NCBI GenBank assembly: GCA_947453625.1 | Contig: CANGHK010000015.1 | Location: 1 to 64,000 of the forward strand | Length of the DNA: 64,000 nucleotides | Direction of reading: 5' to 3' | Origin: Burkholderiales bacterium | Lineage (GTDB): Bacteria > Pseudomonadota > Gammaproteobacteria > Burkholderiales > Burkholderiaceae_C | Shown: positions 1 through 9,175 of the stretch, piece after piece | Numbering within the stretch: the stretch's first letter is position 1 | How the letters are laid out: every line of letters begins with the position of its first letter | Position numbers and translations under genes: made by a program | Notes under the pieces: model-generated | What the model was told of the DNA's origin: nothing | Database searches by the model: none | What the model saw: the letters and a program-made list of their open reading frames with translations, nothing else

Positions 1-1695
1 CCACCAGGTGGCGTAGGTCGAGAACTTGAAGCCGCGCCGGTATTCGAACTTCTCCACCGCCTTCATCAGGCCGACATTGCCTTCCTGGATCAGGTCGAGG
101 AACTGCATGCCGCGGTTGGTGTATTTCTTGGCGATCGAGATCACCAGCCGCAGGTTGGCCTCGATCATCTCGCGCTTTGCGTCCAGCGAGGCGCGGTCGC
201 CTTCATTCATCTTCTTGTTGATCGCCTTCAGGTCCTCGAGCGGGATCACCACCTTGGTCTGCAGGTCGATCAGCTTGTTCTGCAACTCCTGGATCGCAGG
301 CACGTTGCGGCCCAGGATGGCGCTGTAGGCCTTGCCGGCGTTGGCTTCGGCGATCACCCAGTCCAGGTTGAGCACATTGGGCGGGAAGTGATCGATGAAG
401 TACTGCTGCGACATGCCGCACTTGTCGACCACGATCTTGCGGATCTCGCGCTCGCAGCGCCGCACATGCTCGACCTGCGAGCGCAACATGTCGCACAGCC
501 GGTCTATGGTCTTGACGGTGAAGCGCACCGTCATCAACTGTTCGCTGAGCGCGAGTTGGGCGTCGCGGTACTGCACCGAGTCGTAACCGTTCTTCTCGAA
601 CGCCGTACGCAGCTTGTCGAAGCTCAGGCGCATCGCCGAGAAGCGCACCAGCGCCGCAGTCTGCATCTCGTCGAGCCGCTTGGTCATGGCCTTGCTGCCG
701 CCACCGCCGTCGTCATCGTCTTCACTGTCGTCGAAGGAGTCGACGTCTTCCTCGGCCACATAGTCGTCGGCTTCGTCGGCGACCACGAAGCCGTCGACCA
801 CGTCCGAGATCGACAGGTCGCCGCTGGCGATCTTGTCGCCGTAAGTCAGGACCTCGGCCATGATCGACGGCAAGGCGGACACCGCCAGCATCGTCGCCTG
901 GCGTCCGCCCTCGATGCGCTTGGCGATCTCGATCTCGCCTTCGCGCGTCAGCAGGTCGAAGGATCCCATTTCACGCATGTACATGCGCACCGGATCGGTG
1001 GTCCGGCCGAACTCGGAATCGACGGTCGACAGCGCCGCTTCGGCAGCTTCTTCGGCCTCCTCATCGCTGGCCGCCGTGCCTGCGCCGCCGGCCACCAGCA
1101 GGGTGGCGGCGTCCGGCGCCTGCTCGTAGACGGCGATGCCCATGTCGTTGAGCATCTTGATGATCGCCTCGATCACCTCGGCATCGACGAGCTTTTCGGG
1201 CAGGTGGTCGTTGATTTCCTGCTGTGTCAGGAAGCCGCGGGTCTTGCCCATCTTGACCAGCGCCGTCAACTCGCGCCGGCGTTTCTCGACCTCGGCTTCG
1301 GTCAGCGTGGTCACGTCCAGGCCGAATTCGCGGATCAGGGCGCGCGCCTTGGACTTGGGCACCTTGACACGCAAGGGCTTGACCTTGGCCACCGGGTCGA
1401 GGGCATCGGGAGTTTTCACGCCATCCGCAACGTCCAGGATGTCGATGCCGTCGACATCCACTTCCGCCGTCAGATCGACATCTGCCAGATCGACATCCGG
1501 TTCGGCGTCGAGAACGACTGCCTTGCGCGAACCCGCCGGCTTGCCCTTGGCTTCGACCTTGGCTTCGACCTTGGCCAGTTCGGTGTCAGTGCCGACGCGC
1601 TGGGTCGTCTTCTTTGCCTTGGTCTTGACCGGCGCTGCCTTGGCGGCCTCATCGACGGCAGGCGCAGCAGAGTGAACGATTTTCTTGGCAGTCAT
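1..1695 (-). CDS. rpoD: RNA polymerase primary sigma factor (sigma-70), 3' end beyond the window
   Basis: Directs core RNA polymerase to housekeeping promoters. The first 565 codons are present and the gene runs off the left edge. Residues 1-115 are a Lys/Ala-rich then acidic extension (tandem KVEA and DVDLADVDL elements). Region 1.1 starts near [10 protein letters not shown] (about 116-125), region 1.2 near [11 protein letters not shown], and an acidic Asp/Glu/Gly linker follows. The last residues visible, [17 protein letters not shown], are regions 2.3-2.4, so promoter -10 recognition is intact up to the edge. The ATG at 1695 has an AAGGA Shine-Dalgarno 5-6 bases upstream. The long N-terminus is usual for Burkholderiales sigma-70. 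The upstream neighbour is murI, with a non-coding stretch between them. Confidence 0.97.
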   Translation of the reverse strand, partial: MTAKKIVHSAAPAVDEAAKAAPVKTKAKKTTQRVGTDTELAKVEAKVEAKGKPAGSRKAVVLDAEPDVDLADVDLTAEVDVDGIDILDVADGVKTPDALDPVAKVKPLRVKVPKSKARALIREFGLDVTTLTEAEVEKRRRELTALVKMGKTRGFLTQQEINDHLPEKLVDAEVIEAIIKMLNDMGIAVYEQAPDAATLLVAGGAGTAASDEEAEEAAEAALSTVDSEFGRTTDPVRMYMREMGSFDLLTREGEIEIAKRIEGGRQATMLAVSALPSIMAEVLTYGDKIASGDLSISDVVDGFVVADEADDYVAEEDVDSFDDSEDDDDGGGGSKAMTKRLDEMQTAALVRFSAMRLSFDKLRTAFEKNGYDSVQYRDAQLALSEQLMTVRFTVKTIDRLCDMLRSQVEHVRRCEREIRKIVVDKCGMSQQYFIDHFPPNVLNLDWVIAEANAGKAYSAILGRNVPAIQELQNKLIDLQTKVVIPLEDLKAINKKMNEGDRASLDAKREMIEANLRLVISIAKKYTNRGMQFLDLIQEGNVGLMKAVEKFEYRRGFKFSTYATWW

Positions 1696-1736
1696 GCGTG
1701 TCCTTGGGGGTGATGCAGACCAGGCCACCACGGCCC

Positions 1737-1751
1737 GGGCGGAACCCGCCC
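1737..1751 (-). other. Hairpin in the rpoD leader
   Basis: GGGCGG / CCGCCC form a perfect 6-bp stem with a 3-base loop, 42-56 bases upstream of the rpoD start codon. There is no T-run, so it is not a terminator. It would sit in the 5' untranslated RNA of rpoD. Function unknown. Confidence 0.4.
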
Positions 1752-1839
1752 GTCTGGGCGAATGGTCTTGGGATTGCGAAAAAAGCCGCTCGAAGTCATT
1801 GATCTGTCCAGTCAGCTTCAACTGGGGGCAGTCGGCCGT

Positions 1840-1868
1840 AAAAAAAAGCGGGCCGTTGCGGCTTGCGC
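1840..1868 (-). terminator. Second terminator-like element upstream of rpoD
   Basis: Read on the minus strand: GCG-caa-GCCG-caa-CGGC-c-CGC followed directly by eight T. The stem is short and interrupted, but the T8 tract is the longest in the region. It lies 145 bases before the rpoD start, so it would end readthrough from murI or from the promoter at 2027-2054. Confidence 0.5.
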
Positions 1869-1895
1869 TGCTTCGGTGTAGGTTCCTGCAACAAG

Positions 1896-1930
1896 AAAAG
1901 CCCGCAACCAAATCAGTGGGGGCGGGCTTT
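1896..1930 (-). terminator. Rho-independent terminator between murI and rpoD
   Basis: AAAGCCCGC (1897-1905) pairs perfectly with GCGGGCTTT (1922-1930), a 9-bp stem with a 16-base loop. On the minus strand it ends TTTTCTTGTT. It would stop murI transcription, or a short RNA starting near 2020. Confidence 0.7.
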
Positions 1931-2026
1931 GAATCTTCCGGACATGGCCTGCGAGGTCGCGACGGGCTGCGGGATCTCGGTGGCTCGTTCGTTCTTGCGG
2001 GCTATCCTTGCGCATCAGAGCTGCGT

Positions 2027-2054
2027 ATTATACCCAAGAATTCCCATTCCGCAA
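2027..2054 (-). promoter_or_regulatory. Sigma-70 promoter candidate between murI and rpoD
   Basis: On the minus strand: -35 TTGCGG (2054-2049), 16-base spacer, consensus -10 TATAAT (2032-2027). Predicted start is near 2020. It lies downstream of the murI stop and upstream of both terminator-like hairpins, so its transcript would meet them before reaching rpoD. The 2033-2112 stretch otherwise shows nothing. Confidence 0.6.
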
Positions 2055-2112
2055 CTGCGGTACGCAATCCTCCGCCGGCCATTGGCGTACCGGAAGTCGG
2101 CACGAACAGGAT

Positions 2113-3003
2113 TCAGAGCGTCTGCCGCAAACTGCGTTGCTGGCGGCCTGTGTCGGTGGGTGGGTCGGGCAGGCACAAGGTTTCGGCCTCTGCGGCTTCG
2201 GCCACCCAGCGGCGCGCAGCCAGTTGCAGGCGGTCCGCCGAGCCAGTGGCCAGAAGTAGCGGCAACCTTGTGCGGGCCGCGTCGACGACCGTGCCAGGCC
2301 GCGCGCAAGCCGGGTCCGGCAGCAAATTGGCGTCACCCAGCAGACGCAATACCTGCCGGACCACCGCGTCGGCGGTGTCCACCAGCAGGACCTCAGGCCC
2401 CAGTCGCCGGGCCAGCGCATCGGCCACCAGCGGGTAATGGGTGCAGCCCAACACCACGGTGTCGATGCGTTGGGCGGTCAACTCGGTGGCGATCGCGTCA
2501 AGTCTTGCGCCCAGTGCGCCGTCGTCCTTGCCGACCTGTTCTATGGCCTCGACCAGACCGGGGCAGGGCAGTCGCAGCAGCGTGGCGCCGGCTGCATGGC
2601 GGGTGGCCAGTTGGTCGAGCCGCGCGCTGCCCAGTGTGGCGCGGGTTGCCAGCACAGCCACCCGGCCGTTGCGGCTCGCCGCCACTGCTGGCTTGATGCC
2701 GGGCTCTACCCCGACGAAACGGCCTGATGGCCAGCGTGCGCGCAGCGCCGCGATGGCCAGCGTGGTGGCGGTGTTGCAGGCCACCAGCACCAGGTCGGCC
2801 CGCAGGTCCAGCAGGTAGGCGCTCAGCTGCAGGCTGCGCGCGACGACCCAGGCGGACGGCCGTTCGCCCCAGGGGGTGTGGCGCGAATCGGCGATGTAGG
2901 TCAAGCGCGCCTGCGGCACCTCGCGCCGCAGCGCCCGCAGTACCGACAGCCCGCCAATTCCCGAGTCGAAGATGCCGATGTGGGGTGGGGTCGGCGTTGA
3001 CAT
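2113..3003 (-). CDS. murI: Glutamate racemase
   Basis: Interconverts L- and D-glutamate in the cytoplasm to supply D-Glu for peptidoglycan. The protein has 296 residues, slightly over the usual 260-290. The cofactor-independent Asp/Glu racemase signature is complete: IFDSGIGGLS with Asp13-Ser14, catalytic Cys76 in VACNTAT, and second catalytic Cys187 in LGCTHYPL with His189. The last 30 residues are a poorly conserved tail. It is divergent from etfB across 181 bases and is followed by a terminator at 1896-1930. The family assignment is firm. Confidence 0.96.
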   Translation of the reverse strand: MSTPTPPHIGIFDSGIGGLSVLRALRREVPQARLTYIADSRHTPWGERPSAWVVARSLQLSAYLLDLRADLVLVACNTATTLAIAALRARWPSGRFVGVEPGIKPAVAASRNGRVAVLATRATLGSARLDQLATRHAAGATLLRLPCPGLVEAIEQVGKDDGALGARLDAIATELTAQRIDTVVLGCTHYPLVADALARRLGPEVLLVDTADAVVRQVLRLLGDANLLPDPACARPGTVVDAARTRLPLLLATGSADRLQLAARRWVAEAAEAETLCLPDPPTDTGRQQRSLRQTL

Positions 3004-3075
3004 CGGAGACGCAGTCTAACCAGACCCGGGTGTCGAAACAGCACAGTCGCGCGGCCCCTCAGGCACAATGGCAAA

Positions 3076-3101
3076 AAATAGCACGACCGTTCGATTTTCT
3101 G
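3076..3101. promoter_or_regulatory. Palindromic operator candidate in the murI-etfB divergent region
   Basis: CGACCGTTCG at 3084-3093 has the symmetric pattern CGA-n-CG-n-TCG and is flanked by A-rich (3073-3079) and T-rich (3095-3098) sequence. TetR-type regulators of fatty-acid oxidation genes bind symmetric sites of this general form, and the genes downstream are etfBA plus an acyl-CoA dehydrogenase. The identity of the regulator is inference. Confidence 0.45.
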
Positions 3102-3104
3102 CCA

Positions 3105-3134
3105 TTCCAGTACTTCGGGGTCACGGCTTAGAAT
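3105..3134 (+). promoter_or_regulatory. Weak etfB promoter candidate
   Basis: A -10-like TAGAAT at 3129-3134, with a poor -35 (TTCCAG, 3105-3110) 18 bases upstream. It would give a leader of about 45 bases before etfB. The palindrome at 3084-3093 lies just upstream. Confidence 0.4.
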
Positions 3135-3184
3135 CGTTTCAGGTTACGTGAACGTCAATCCAACCAGGCCAGGAGCCGCTCGAC

Positions 3185-3934
3185 ATGAAGGTATTGGTAC
3201 CCGTCAAACGTGTGGTCGATTACAACGTCAAGGTGCGCGTGAAGTCCGATGGCACCGGCGTCGACATCGCCAACGTCAAGATGAGCATGAACCCCTTTGA
3301 CGAGATTGCGATCGAGGAGGCGGTCCGGTTGCGCGAGAAGGGCGTGATCACCGAGGTGATCGCGGTGTCCTGCGGTGTCACCCAGTGCCAGGAAACCCTG
3401 CGCACCGCTATGGCGATAGGCGCTGATCGCGCGATCCTGGTCGAGACCAGCGAGGACTTGCAGCCCCTGGCGGTGGCCAAATTGCTCAAGGCGCTGGTCG
3501 ACAAGGAGCAGCCCGGCCTGATCATCCTGGGCAAGCAGGCCATCGACGACGACAACAACCAGACCGGCCAGATGCTTGCCGCGCTGGCCAAACTGCCGCA
3601 GGGCGTGTTCGCCAGCAAGGTGGAGATCGTCGACGGCAAGGCCCGCGTCACGCGCGAGATCGACGGTGGTTCCGAGATCCTCAGCCTCAGCCTGCCAGCG
3701 GTGATCACCACCGACCTGCGCTTGAATGAGCCGCGCTATGTCACGCTGCCCAACATCATGAAGGCCAAGAAAAAGGCACTGGTGGTCTTCAAACCGGCCG
3801 ACCTGGGCGTCGACGTGAGCTCGAAGATCAAGACGCTGAAGGTCGGCGAGCCGCCCAAGCGCGGTGCCGGCATCAAAGTGCCTGACGTCGCCACCCTGGT
3901 GAACAAACTCAAGAACGAAGCGAAGGTGGTGTGA
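3185..3934 (+). CDS. etfB: Electron transfer flavoprotein, beta subunit
   Basis: The 249-residue small subunit of the heterodimeric ETF, which accepts electrons from acyl-CoA dehydrogenases and passes them to ETF-ubiquinone oxidoreductase. It starts [17 protein letters not shown], typical of the family, and carries the AMP-binding-site region [20 protein letters not shown]. The ETF-beta signature around [20 protein letters not shown] is present. GGAG lies 9 bases before the ATG. One base separates its stop from etfA, so the two are translationally coupled. The downstream acyl-CoA dehydrogenase fits a beta-oxidation role. Confidence 0.98.
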   Translation: MKVLVPVKRVVDYNVKVRVKSDGTGVDIANVKMSMNPFDEIAIEEAVRLREKGVITEVIAVSCGVTQCQETLRTAMAIGADRAILVETSEDLQPLAVAKLLKALVDKEQPGLIILGKQAIDDDNNQTGQMLAALAKLPQGVFASKVEIVDGKARVTREIDGGSEILSLSLPAVITTDLRLNEPRYVTLPNIMKAKKKALVVFKPADLGVDVSSKIKTLKVGEPPKRGAGIKVPDVATLVNKLKNEAKVV

Positions 3935-3935
3935 G

Positions 3936-4880
3936 ATGGCTGTTTTGGTGATTGCTGAACACGACCACAAATCGATCAAGGGCGCCACGCTCAATACCGT
4001 GGCTGCCGCGCTTGAGATCGCCAAGCTCGGCGGTGGCGATGTCCATGTGCTGGTGGCCGGGCACGACGCCGCTGCTGCCGCCCAGGCCGCCGCTCAGATT
4101 CCCGGCGTGGCCAAGGTGCTGCACGCCGACGACGCCGGTCTTGCGCACGGCTTGGCCGAGAACGTCGCGGCCCAGGTTGTCGCGCTGGCATCAGGTTACG
4201 GCCACATCCTGTTCCCGGCCACCGCGGCTGGCAAGAACGTGTCGCCGCGCGTGGCCGCGCTGCTCGACGTGGGCCAGATCAGCGATGCGACCCGGGTTGT
4301 CAGCACCGACACCTTCGAGCGCCCGATCTACGCCGGCAACGCCATCGCCACGGTGCAGAGCAGCGACACGGTGAAGGTGATCACCGTGCGCACCACCGGT
4401 TTCGACGCCGCGCCGTCTTCGGGTGGCAGCGCAGCGGTCGAAGCGCTGGCCGCCGTGACCGATTCGGGCAGCAGCAGTTTCCTGGGCAGCGAGATCGCCA
4501 AGAACGACCGGCCCGAGTTGACCGCCGCCAAGATCATCGTCTCGGGTGGCCGGGCGATGGGCAGCAGCGAGAAGTTCGACTCGGTGCTGACGCCGCTGGC
4601 CGACAAGCTCGGCGCCGCGCTCGGCGCCAGTCGCGCCGCGGTGGACGCCGGTTACGCGCCCAATGACTGGCAGGTTGGGCAGACCGGCAAGATCGTCGCG
4701 CCCACGCTCTACATCGCTTGCGGCATCAGCGGCGCGATCCAGCACCTGGCCGGCATGAAGGACAGCAAGGTGATCGTGGCGATCAACAAGGATGCCGAGG
4801 CGCCGATCTTCAGCGTTGCCGACTACGGTCTCGAGGCTGATCTGTTCGTCGCCGTACCCGAGTTGGTCGCCGCGCTGTGA
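3936..4880 (+). CDS. etfA: Electron transfer flavoprotein, alpha subunit
   Basis: The FAD-binding subunit of ETF, 314 residues (usual 305-320). The N-terminal domain starts [13 protein letters not shown]. The C-terminal FAD domain has the signature [12 protein letters not shown], then [19 protein letters not shown], the region that wraps the FAD, and [15 protein letters not shown]. With EtfB it shuttles electrons from fatty-acyl-CoA dehydrogenation to the quinone pool. Its transcript probably ends at the hairpin 4914-4940. Confidence 0.98.
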   Translation: MAVLVIAEHDHKSIKGATLNTVAAALEIAKLGGGDVHVLVAGHDAAAAAQAAAQIPGVAKVLHADDAGLAHGLAENVAAQVVALASGYGHILFPATAAGKNVSPRVAALLDVGQISDATRVVSTDTFERPIYAGNAIATVQSSDTVKVITVRTTGFDAAPSSGGSAAVEALAAVTDSGSSSFLGSEIAKNDRPELTAAKIIVSGGRAMGSSEKFDSVLTPLADKLGAALGASRAAVDAGYAPNDWQVGQTGKIVAPTLYIACGISGAIQHLAGMKDSKVIVAINKDAEAPIFSVADYGLEADLFVAVPELVAAL

Positions 4881-4913
4881 TGCAGCGTCGGTGATGCCGG
4901 ATTGACCCCCTGA

Positions 4914-4940
4914 GGGCGCCCTTGTCGGCGCCCTTGTTTT
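4914..4940 (+). terminator. Rho-independent terminator after etfBA
   Basis: GGGCGCC (4914-4920), 6-base loop, GGCGCCC (4927-4933), then TTGTTTT. It separates etfBA from the acyl-CoA dehydrogenase, so the latter may be expressed by readthrough. The start codon of the dehydrogenase follows 16 bases later. Confidence 0.8.
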
Positions 4941-4955
4941 GTCTGGAGACTTGAA

Positions 4956-6746
4956 ATGACTTACCGCGCCCCTGTCAAGGACATGCTTTTCGTGATGCAG
5001 GAACTGGCTGGCCTGGCCACCGTTGCCGAGCTGCCCGGCTTTGAGGACGCCGGACTCGACACCGCCGCCGCCGTGCTCGACGAATGCGCCAAGCTCAACC
5101 AGGACGTGATCGCGCCGCTGAACTGGGAAGGCGACCAGCAGCCTTCGTCGTTCAAGGACGGCCATGTCACGACCACGCCGGGCTTCAAGGCGGCTTTCCG
5201 CCAGTTCGGCGAGGGTGGCTGGCAAGGCCTGCACCATCCGGCCGAATTCGGCGGCCAGGGCCTGCCCAAGCTGATCCACGCCGCCTGCATCGAGATGCTC
5301 AACAGCGCCAACCTGAGCTTCGCGCTCTGCCCGCTGCTGACCGACGGTGCGATCGAGGCCTTGCTGACCGCCGGCAGCGATGAACTGAAAGCCACCTACC
5401 TGCCCAAGATGATCGACGGCAGCTGGACCGGCACGATGAACCTGACCGAGCCGCAGGCCGGCTCGGACCTGGCCGCGGTGCGCAGCCGCGCCGAGCCGCA
5501 GGCTGACGGCACTTACCGCCTGTTCGGCACCAAGATCTACATCACCTACGGTGAGCACGACATGGCCGAGAACATCGTCCATCTGGTGCTGGCGAGGGTG
5601 ACCGGCGCGCCCGAGGGCGTCAAGGGCATCTCTCTGTTCGTCTGCCCGAAGTTCCTGGTCAATGCCGACGGGTCGCTGGGCGCGCGCAACGACGTGCAGT
5701 GCGTCAGCATAGAGCACAAGCTGGGCATCAAGGCCAGCCCGACCGCGGTGCTGCAGTATGGCGACAACGGAGGTGCCGTGGGCTTCCTGGTCGGCCAGGA
5801 GAACCGCGGCCTGGAATACATGTTCGTGATGATGAACGCCGCCCGCTATGCAGTGGGGGTGCAGGGCATCGCGGTGGCCGAGCGGGCCTACCAGAAGGCG
5901 GTGGCCTATGCCCGGGACCGGGTGCAGAGCCGACCGGTGGACGGCACGCTGAACGCCGCCGCGCCGATCATCCACCACCCCGACGTCAAGCGCATGCTGA
6001 TGACGATGCGCGCCTACACCGAGAGCTGCCGCGCGATGGCGCTGGTGGCCGCGGCCGCGCAGGACGCCGCCCATGCCCATCCGGAGGCCGAGGTGCGCAA
6101 GCAGAACCAGGCTTTCTACGAGTTCATGGTGCCGCTGATCAAGGGCTACTCGACCGAGATGAGCCTGGAAGTCACCTCGCTGGGCGTGCAGGTGCATGGC
6201 GGCATGGGTTTCATCGAGGAGACCGGGGCGGCCCAGTACTACCGCGATGCCAAGATCCTGACGATCTACGAGGGCACGACCGCGATCCAGGCCAACGACC
6301 TGGTCGGGCGCAAGACCGCGCGTGACGGCGGCGCCACCGCGCGTGCCATCGCGGGCCAGATCGAGGCCACCGAAGCCGCGCTGGCCGTGCGCGGCAGCGA
6401 GGCCTCGCGGGCGATGCTCAAGCGGCTGAGTGCGGCGCGTCTGGCTTTTCTGGACGTGGTCGGCTTTGTCGCCAGCCAGACCCGGTCCAGCCCGAATGCG
6501 GTCTTTGCCGGCAGCGTGCCCTACCTGATGCTGGCCGGCAACCTGATCGCCGGCTGGCAGATGGCGCGCGCGCTGATTGTCGCCGAGGACAAGCTGGCCC
6601 AGGGCGAGGAGGCCGACTTCATGCGCGCCAAGATCAACACCGCGCGCTTCTGCGCCGATCATTTGCTGAGCAAGGCGCCTGGCCTGCGCGACAGCATCGT
6701 CGAGGGTGCTGCCGGCACCGTCGAGATGGCGGTCGACAGCTTCTGA
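4956..6746 (+). CDS. Acyl-CoA dehydrogenase (large, about 600-residue, DmdC/FadE-like class)
   Basis: FAD enzyme forming trans-2-enoyl-CoA and feeding electrons to the ETF encoded just upstream. It has 596 residues. It starts MTYRAPVKDMLFVM, typical of the large ACAD class that also contains DmdC. The middle domain shows NLTEPQAGSDLAAVRS. The catalytic-base motif IYEGTTAIQANDLVGRK carries the conserved Glu. A C-terminal extension (about 460-596) is the extra domain of this class. Substrate cannot be told from sequence; medium- to long-chain or 3-methylmercaptopropionyl-CoA are both possible. RBS CTGGAG lies before the ATG. Confidence 0.93.
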   Translation: MTYRAPVKDMLFVMQELAGLATVAELPGFEDAGLDTAAAVLDECAKLNQDVIAPLNWEGDQQPSSFKDGHVTTTPGFKAAFRQFGEGGWQGLHHPAEFGGQGLPKLIHAACIEMLNSANLSFALCPLLTDGAIEALLTAGSDELKATYLPKMIDGSWTGTMNLTEPQAGSDLAAVRSRAEPQADGTYRLFGTKIYITYGEHDMAENIVHLVLARVTGAPEGVKGISLFVCPKFLVNADGSLGARNDVQCVSIEHKLGIKASPTAVLQYGDNGGAVGFLVGQENRGLEYMFVMMNAARYAVGVQGIAVAERAYQKAVAYARDRVQSRPVDGTLNAAAPIIHHPDVKRMLMTMRAYTESCRAMALVAAAAQDAAHAHPEAEVRKQNQAFYEFMVPLIKGYSTEMSLEVTSLGVQVHGGMGFIEETGAAQYYRDAKILTIYEGTTAIQANDLVGRKTARDGGATARAIAGQIEATEAALAVRGSEASRAMLKRLSAARLAFLDVVGFVASQTRSSPNAVFAGSVPYLMLAGNLIAGWQMARALIVAEDKLAQGEEADFMRAKINTARFCADHLLSKAPGLRDSIVEGAAGTVEMAVDSF

Positions 6747-6833
6747 CCGGCCTTTGTCGCCGTTGTGATAGTGACTCGGCAGTGGGCCCTCGCACACTCG
6801 CCGGTCACCCAAGATACTGACCTGGAGTTCCTT

Positions 6834-7808
6834 GTGCCCCTGCCCGCCGTCCTTGCCAACCTGCCCCTGCCGATCATCGGCTCGCCGCTGTTCATCATCA
6901 GCACCCCCAAGCTCGTGATCGAGCAGTGCAAGGCCGGCGTGGTGGGCTCGATGCCATCGCTCAACGCCCGCCCGGCGTCGCAGGTCGACGACTGGCTGGC
7001 CGAGATCACCGAGACCCTTGCGGCCTGGGACCGTGACCACCCGGAGCAGAAGTCGGCGCCGTTCGCGATCAACCAGATCGTGCACAAGAGCAACGACCGG
7101 CTCGACCACGACATGGCCGCCTGCGCCAAGTACCGGGTGCCTATCATCATCACCAGCCTGGGCGCGCGCGCCGATGTCAACGAGGCGGCGCATGCCTGGG
7201 GTGGCGTGGTGCTGCACGACATCATCAACAACAAGTACGCCCACAAGGCGATCGAGAAAGGCGCTGATGGCCTGATCGCGGTGGCGTCGGGCGCGGGCGG
7301 TCACGCCGGCGTCAAGAGCCCGTTTGCGCTGATCCAGGAGATCCGCCAGTGGTTCGACGGCCCGCTGGCGCTGTCGGGCAGCATCGCCACCGGCGACGCG
7401 GTGCTGGCGGCGCTGGCCATGGGGGCGGACTTCGCCTACATCGGCTCGGCTTTCATCGCCACCGAGGAAGCGCGCGCGGTCGACGCCTACAAGCAGGCGA
7501 TCGTCGATGCCAACTCCGACGACATCGTCTACAGCAACCTGTTCACCGGCGTGCATGGCAACTACCTGGCGCCGTCGATCCGCAACGCCGGGCTCGACCC
7601 CGATAACCTGCCCGAAAGCGACCCGAGCAAGATGAACTTCGGCGGCGATGCCAAGAAGGCCTGGAAGGACATCTGGGGCTGCGGCCAGGGCATAGGCGCG
7701 ATCGACAAGGTGGTGCCGGTGGCCGCCTACGTGGCCCAGCTCAAGGCCCAGTTCGCCGCCGCGAAAAAGCGCCTGGGCCTGGTCGAAGCCGGCGTGGCGA
7801 TGGCCTGA
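6834..7808 (+). CDS. NAD(P)H-dependent flavin oxidoreductase / nitronate monooxygenase
   Basis: FMN-dependent TIM-barrel enzyme of the 2-nitropropane dioxygenase family, which oxidises alkyl nitronates. I chose the GTG at 6834 because GGAG sits six bases upstream and the family begins about here (PLPIIGSPLFIIS). That gives 324 residues. A longer frame opens at 6765 without homology. Visible motifs: ASGAGGHAG for FMN phosphate binding, GADFAYIGSAFIATEEA, and the active-site stretch AHAWGGVVLHDI. It follows the acyl-CoA dehydrogenase by 87 bases. Specific substrate unknown. Confidence 0.9.
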   Translation: MPLPAVLANLPLPIIGSPLFIISTPKLVIEQCKAGVVGSMPSLNARPASQVDDWLAEITETLAAWDRDHPEQKSAPFAINQIVHKSNDRLDHDMAACAKYRVPIIITSLGARADVNEAAHAWGGVVLHDIINNKYAHKAIEKGADGLIAVASGAGGHAGVKSPFALIQEIRQWFDGPLALSGSIATGDAVLAALAMGADFAYIGSAFIATEEARAVDAYKQAIVDANSDDIVYSNLFTGVHGNYLAPSIRNAGLDPDNLPESDPSKMNFGGDAKKAWKDIWGCGQGIGAIDKVVPVAAYVAQLKAQFAAAKKRLGLVEAGVAMA

Positions 7809-7823
7809 GCAGCGAAGCCGGCC

Positions 7824-9119
7824 ATGGACAACACCTCCCCAGCCACTGCCACCTCGTCAGTCGCCGCCAGTTCGCTGGCGGCACAGATCGACGCCGCGGC
7901 CCAGGCTGCAGAAGCCCGCGTGATCGCCTGGCGGCGTGATTTCCACGCCAACCCGGAGCTCGGCAACCGCGAGTTCCGCACCGCGGCCATCGTCGCCGCG
8001 CATTTGACGTCGCTGGGTTTCGACGAGGTGCGCACCGGCGTCGCGCATACCGGCGTGGTCGGCCTGCTGGTCGGCGCGCTGCCCGGCCCGGTGGTGGCCT
8101 TGCGCGCCGACATGGACGCGTTGCCGGTGGCCGAGGAGGTCGACCTGCCGTTCGCCTCCAAGGTGCGCACCACCTGGAACGGCGAGCAGGTCGGGGTGAT
8201 GCACGCCTGCGGCCACGACGCCCACACCGCCATCCTGATGGGCGTGGCCGAGGTGCTGGCCGGGCTGCGCGCCGGGCTGCGCGGCAGCGTCAAGTTCATC
8301 TTCCAGCCGGCCGAGGAACTGCCGCCCGAAGGCGAGGAGGGCGGCGCCAAGCTGATGATCGAGCAAGGCGCGATGGACAACCCGCGGCCGGCCGCGGTCT
8401 TCGGGCTGCACGTGACCTCGCGCCTGCCGCTGGGCGTGATCGGCTACCGGCCCGGCCCGACGATGGCCAGCGCCGACAACCTCAAGATCACGATCCACGG
8501 CCGCCAGACCCATGGCGCGATGCCCTGGTTCGGGGTCGACCCGATCGTCACCGCCGCCCAGGTCGTGCTGGGCCTGCAGACCGTGGTCAGCCGCCAGATC
8601 GACCTGACGCAAGAGCCCGCGGTGGTCACCATCGGCGTCATCAAGGGCGGCTTGCGCGAGAACATCATCCCGGACTCGGTCGAGATGCGCGGCACCATCC
8701 GCAGCTTCGACGAGGCGATGCGCGACGACATCCACGAGCGCGTCACCTACCTGGCCGAGGCGATCAGCCGCGGCTCGCGCGCCGGCTGCACGGTCTGCAT
8801 CAAGAAGAACTACCCCGTCACCGTCAACGACACGGCGCTGACCGCGGCCATGCTGCCCACGCTGCAGCGCGTGGCCGGTGCCGCGCAGGTGCACCTGGTG
8901 CCCAAGGTCATGGGGTCGGAAGATTTCTCTTTCTTCCAGCAGCAGGTGCAGGGGCTGTTCATCTTCATCGGCGTCACGCCCGGTGCCGGCGCGGCGGCCC
9001 AGGCCGCGCCCAATCACTCGCCGCGCTTCTTCGTCGACGAGCGTTGCCTGGTGCCCGGCGTGCGTGCCCTGGCCAACCTGGCCTGCGATTTCCTGGAGGC
9101 GGCGCCGGCAGTGTCCTGA
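7824..9119 (+). CDS. M20-family metal-dependent amidohydrolase (hippurate hydrolase-like)
   Basis: Dinuclear-metal amidohydrolase or carboxypeptidase of the AbgB/HipO/IAA-amino-acid hydrolase group, 431 residues, predicted cytosolic. The first 30 residues are an Ala/Ser-rich tail; the domain starts at VIAWRRDFHANPELGNRE. Metal-binding motifs are present: ALRADMDALPV and HACGHDAHT (Cys129, metal ligand), PAEEL with the catalytic Glu, and a C-terminal MGSEDFSFF. It lies 15 bases after the flavin oxidoreductase, likely in one transcript. N-acyl amino acids are the usual substrates; the natural one is not evident here. Confidence 0.92.
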   Translation: MDNTSPATATSSVAASSLAAQIDAAAQAAEARVIAWRRDFHANPELGNREFRTAAIVAAHLTSLGFDEVRTGVAHTGVVGLLVGALPGPVVALRADMDALPVAEEVDLPFASKVRTTWNGEQVGVMHACGHDAHTAILMGVAEVLAGLRAGLRGSVKFIFQPAEELPPEGEEGGAKLMIEQGAMDNPRPAAVFGLHVTSRLPLGVIGYRPGPTMASADNLKITIHGRQTHGAMPWFGVDPIVTAAQVVLGLQTVVSRQIDLTQEPAVVTIGVIKGGLRENIIPDSVEMRGTIRSFDEAMRDDIHERVTYLAEAISRGSRAGCTVCIKKNYPVTVNDTALTAAMLPTLQRVAGAAQVHLVPKVMGSEDFSFFQQQVQGLFIFIGVTPGAGAAAQAAPNHSPRFFVDERCLVPGVRALANLACDFLEAAPAVS

Positions 9120-9175
9120 GCGGCGAGTTTGCAGGCCGCGGCCGGTGCTTTGTCAGGAAAGCAGAAGGCTGGACG

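Noticed and set aside
388-1713. Plus-strand open frame of 441 codons
   Set aside because: Exactly antisense to rpoD, whose conserved regions 1.1 to 2.4 are unmistakable.
4191-7556. Very long minus-strand open frame of 1,121 codons
   Set aside because: It is antisense to etfA, the acyl-CoA dehydrogenase and the flavin oxidoreductase, all clear gene families. In high-GC coding DNA the antisense frame is often open. Its translation is His/Arg/Gly-rich with no domain.
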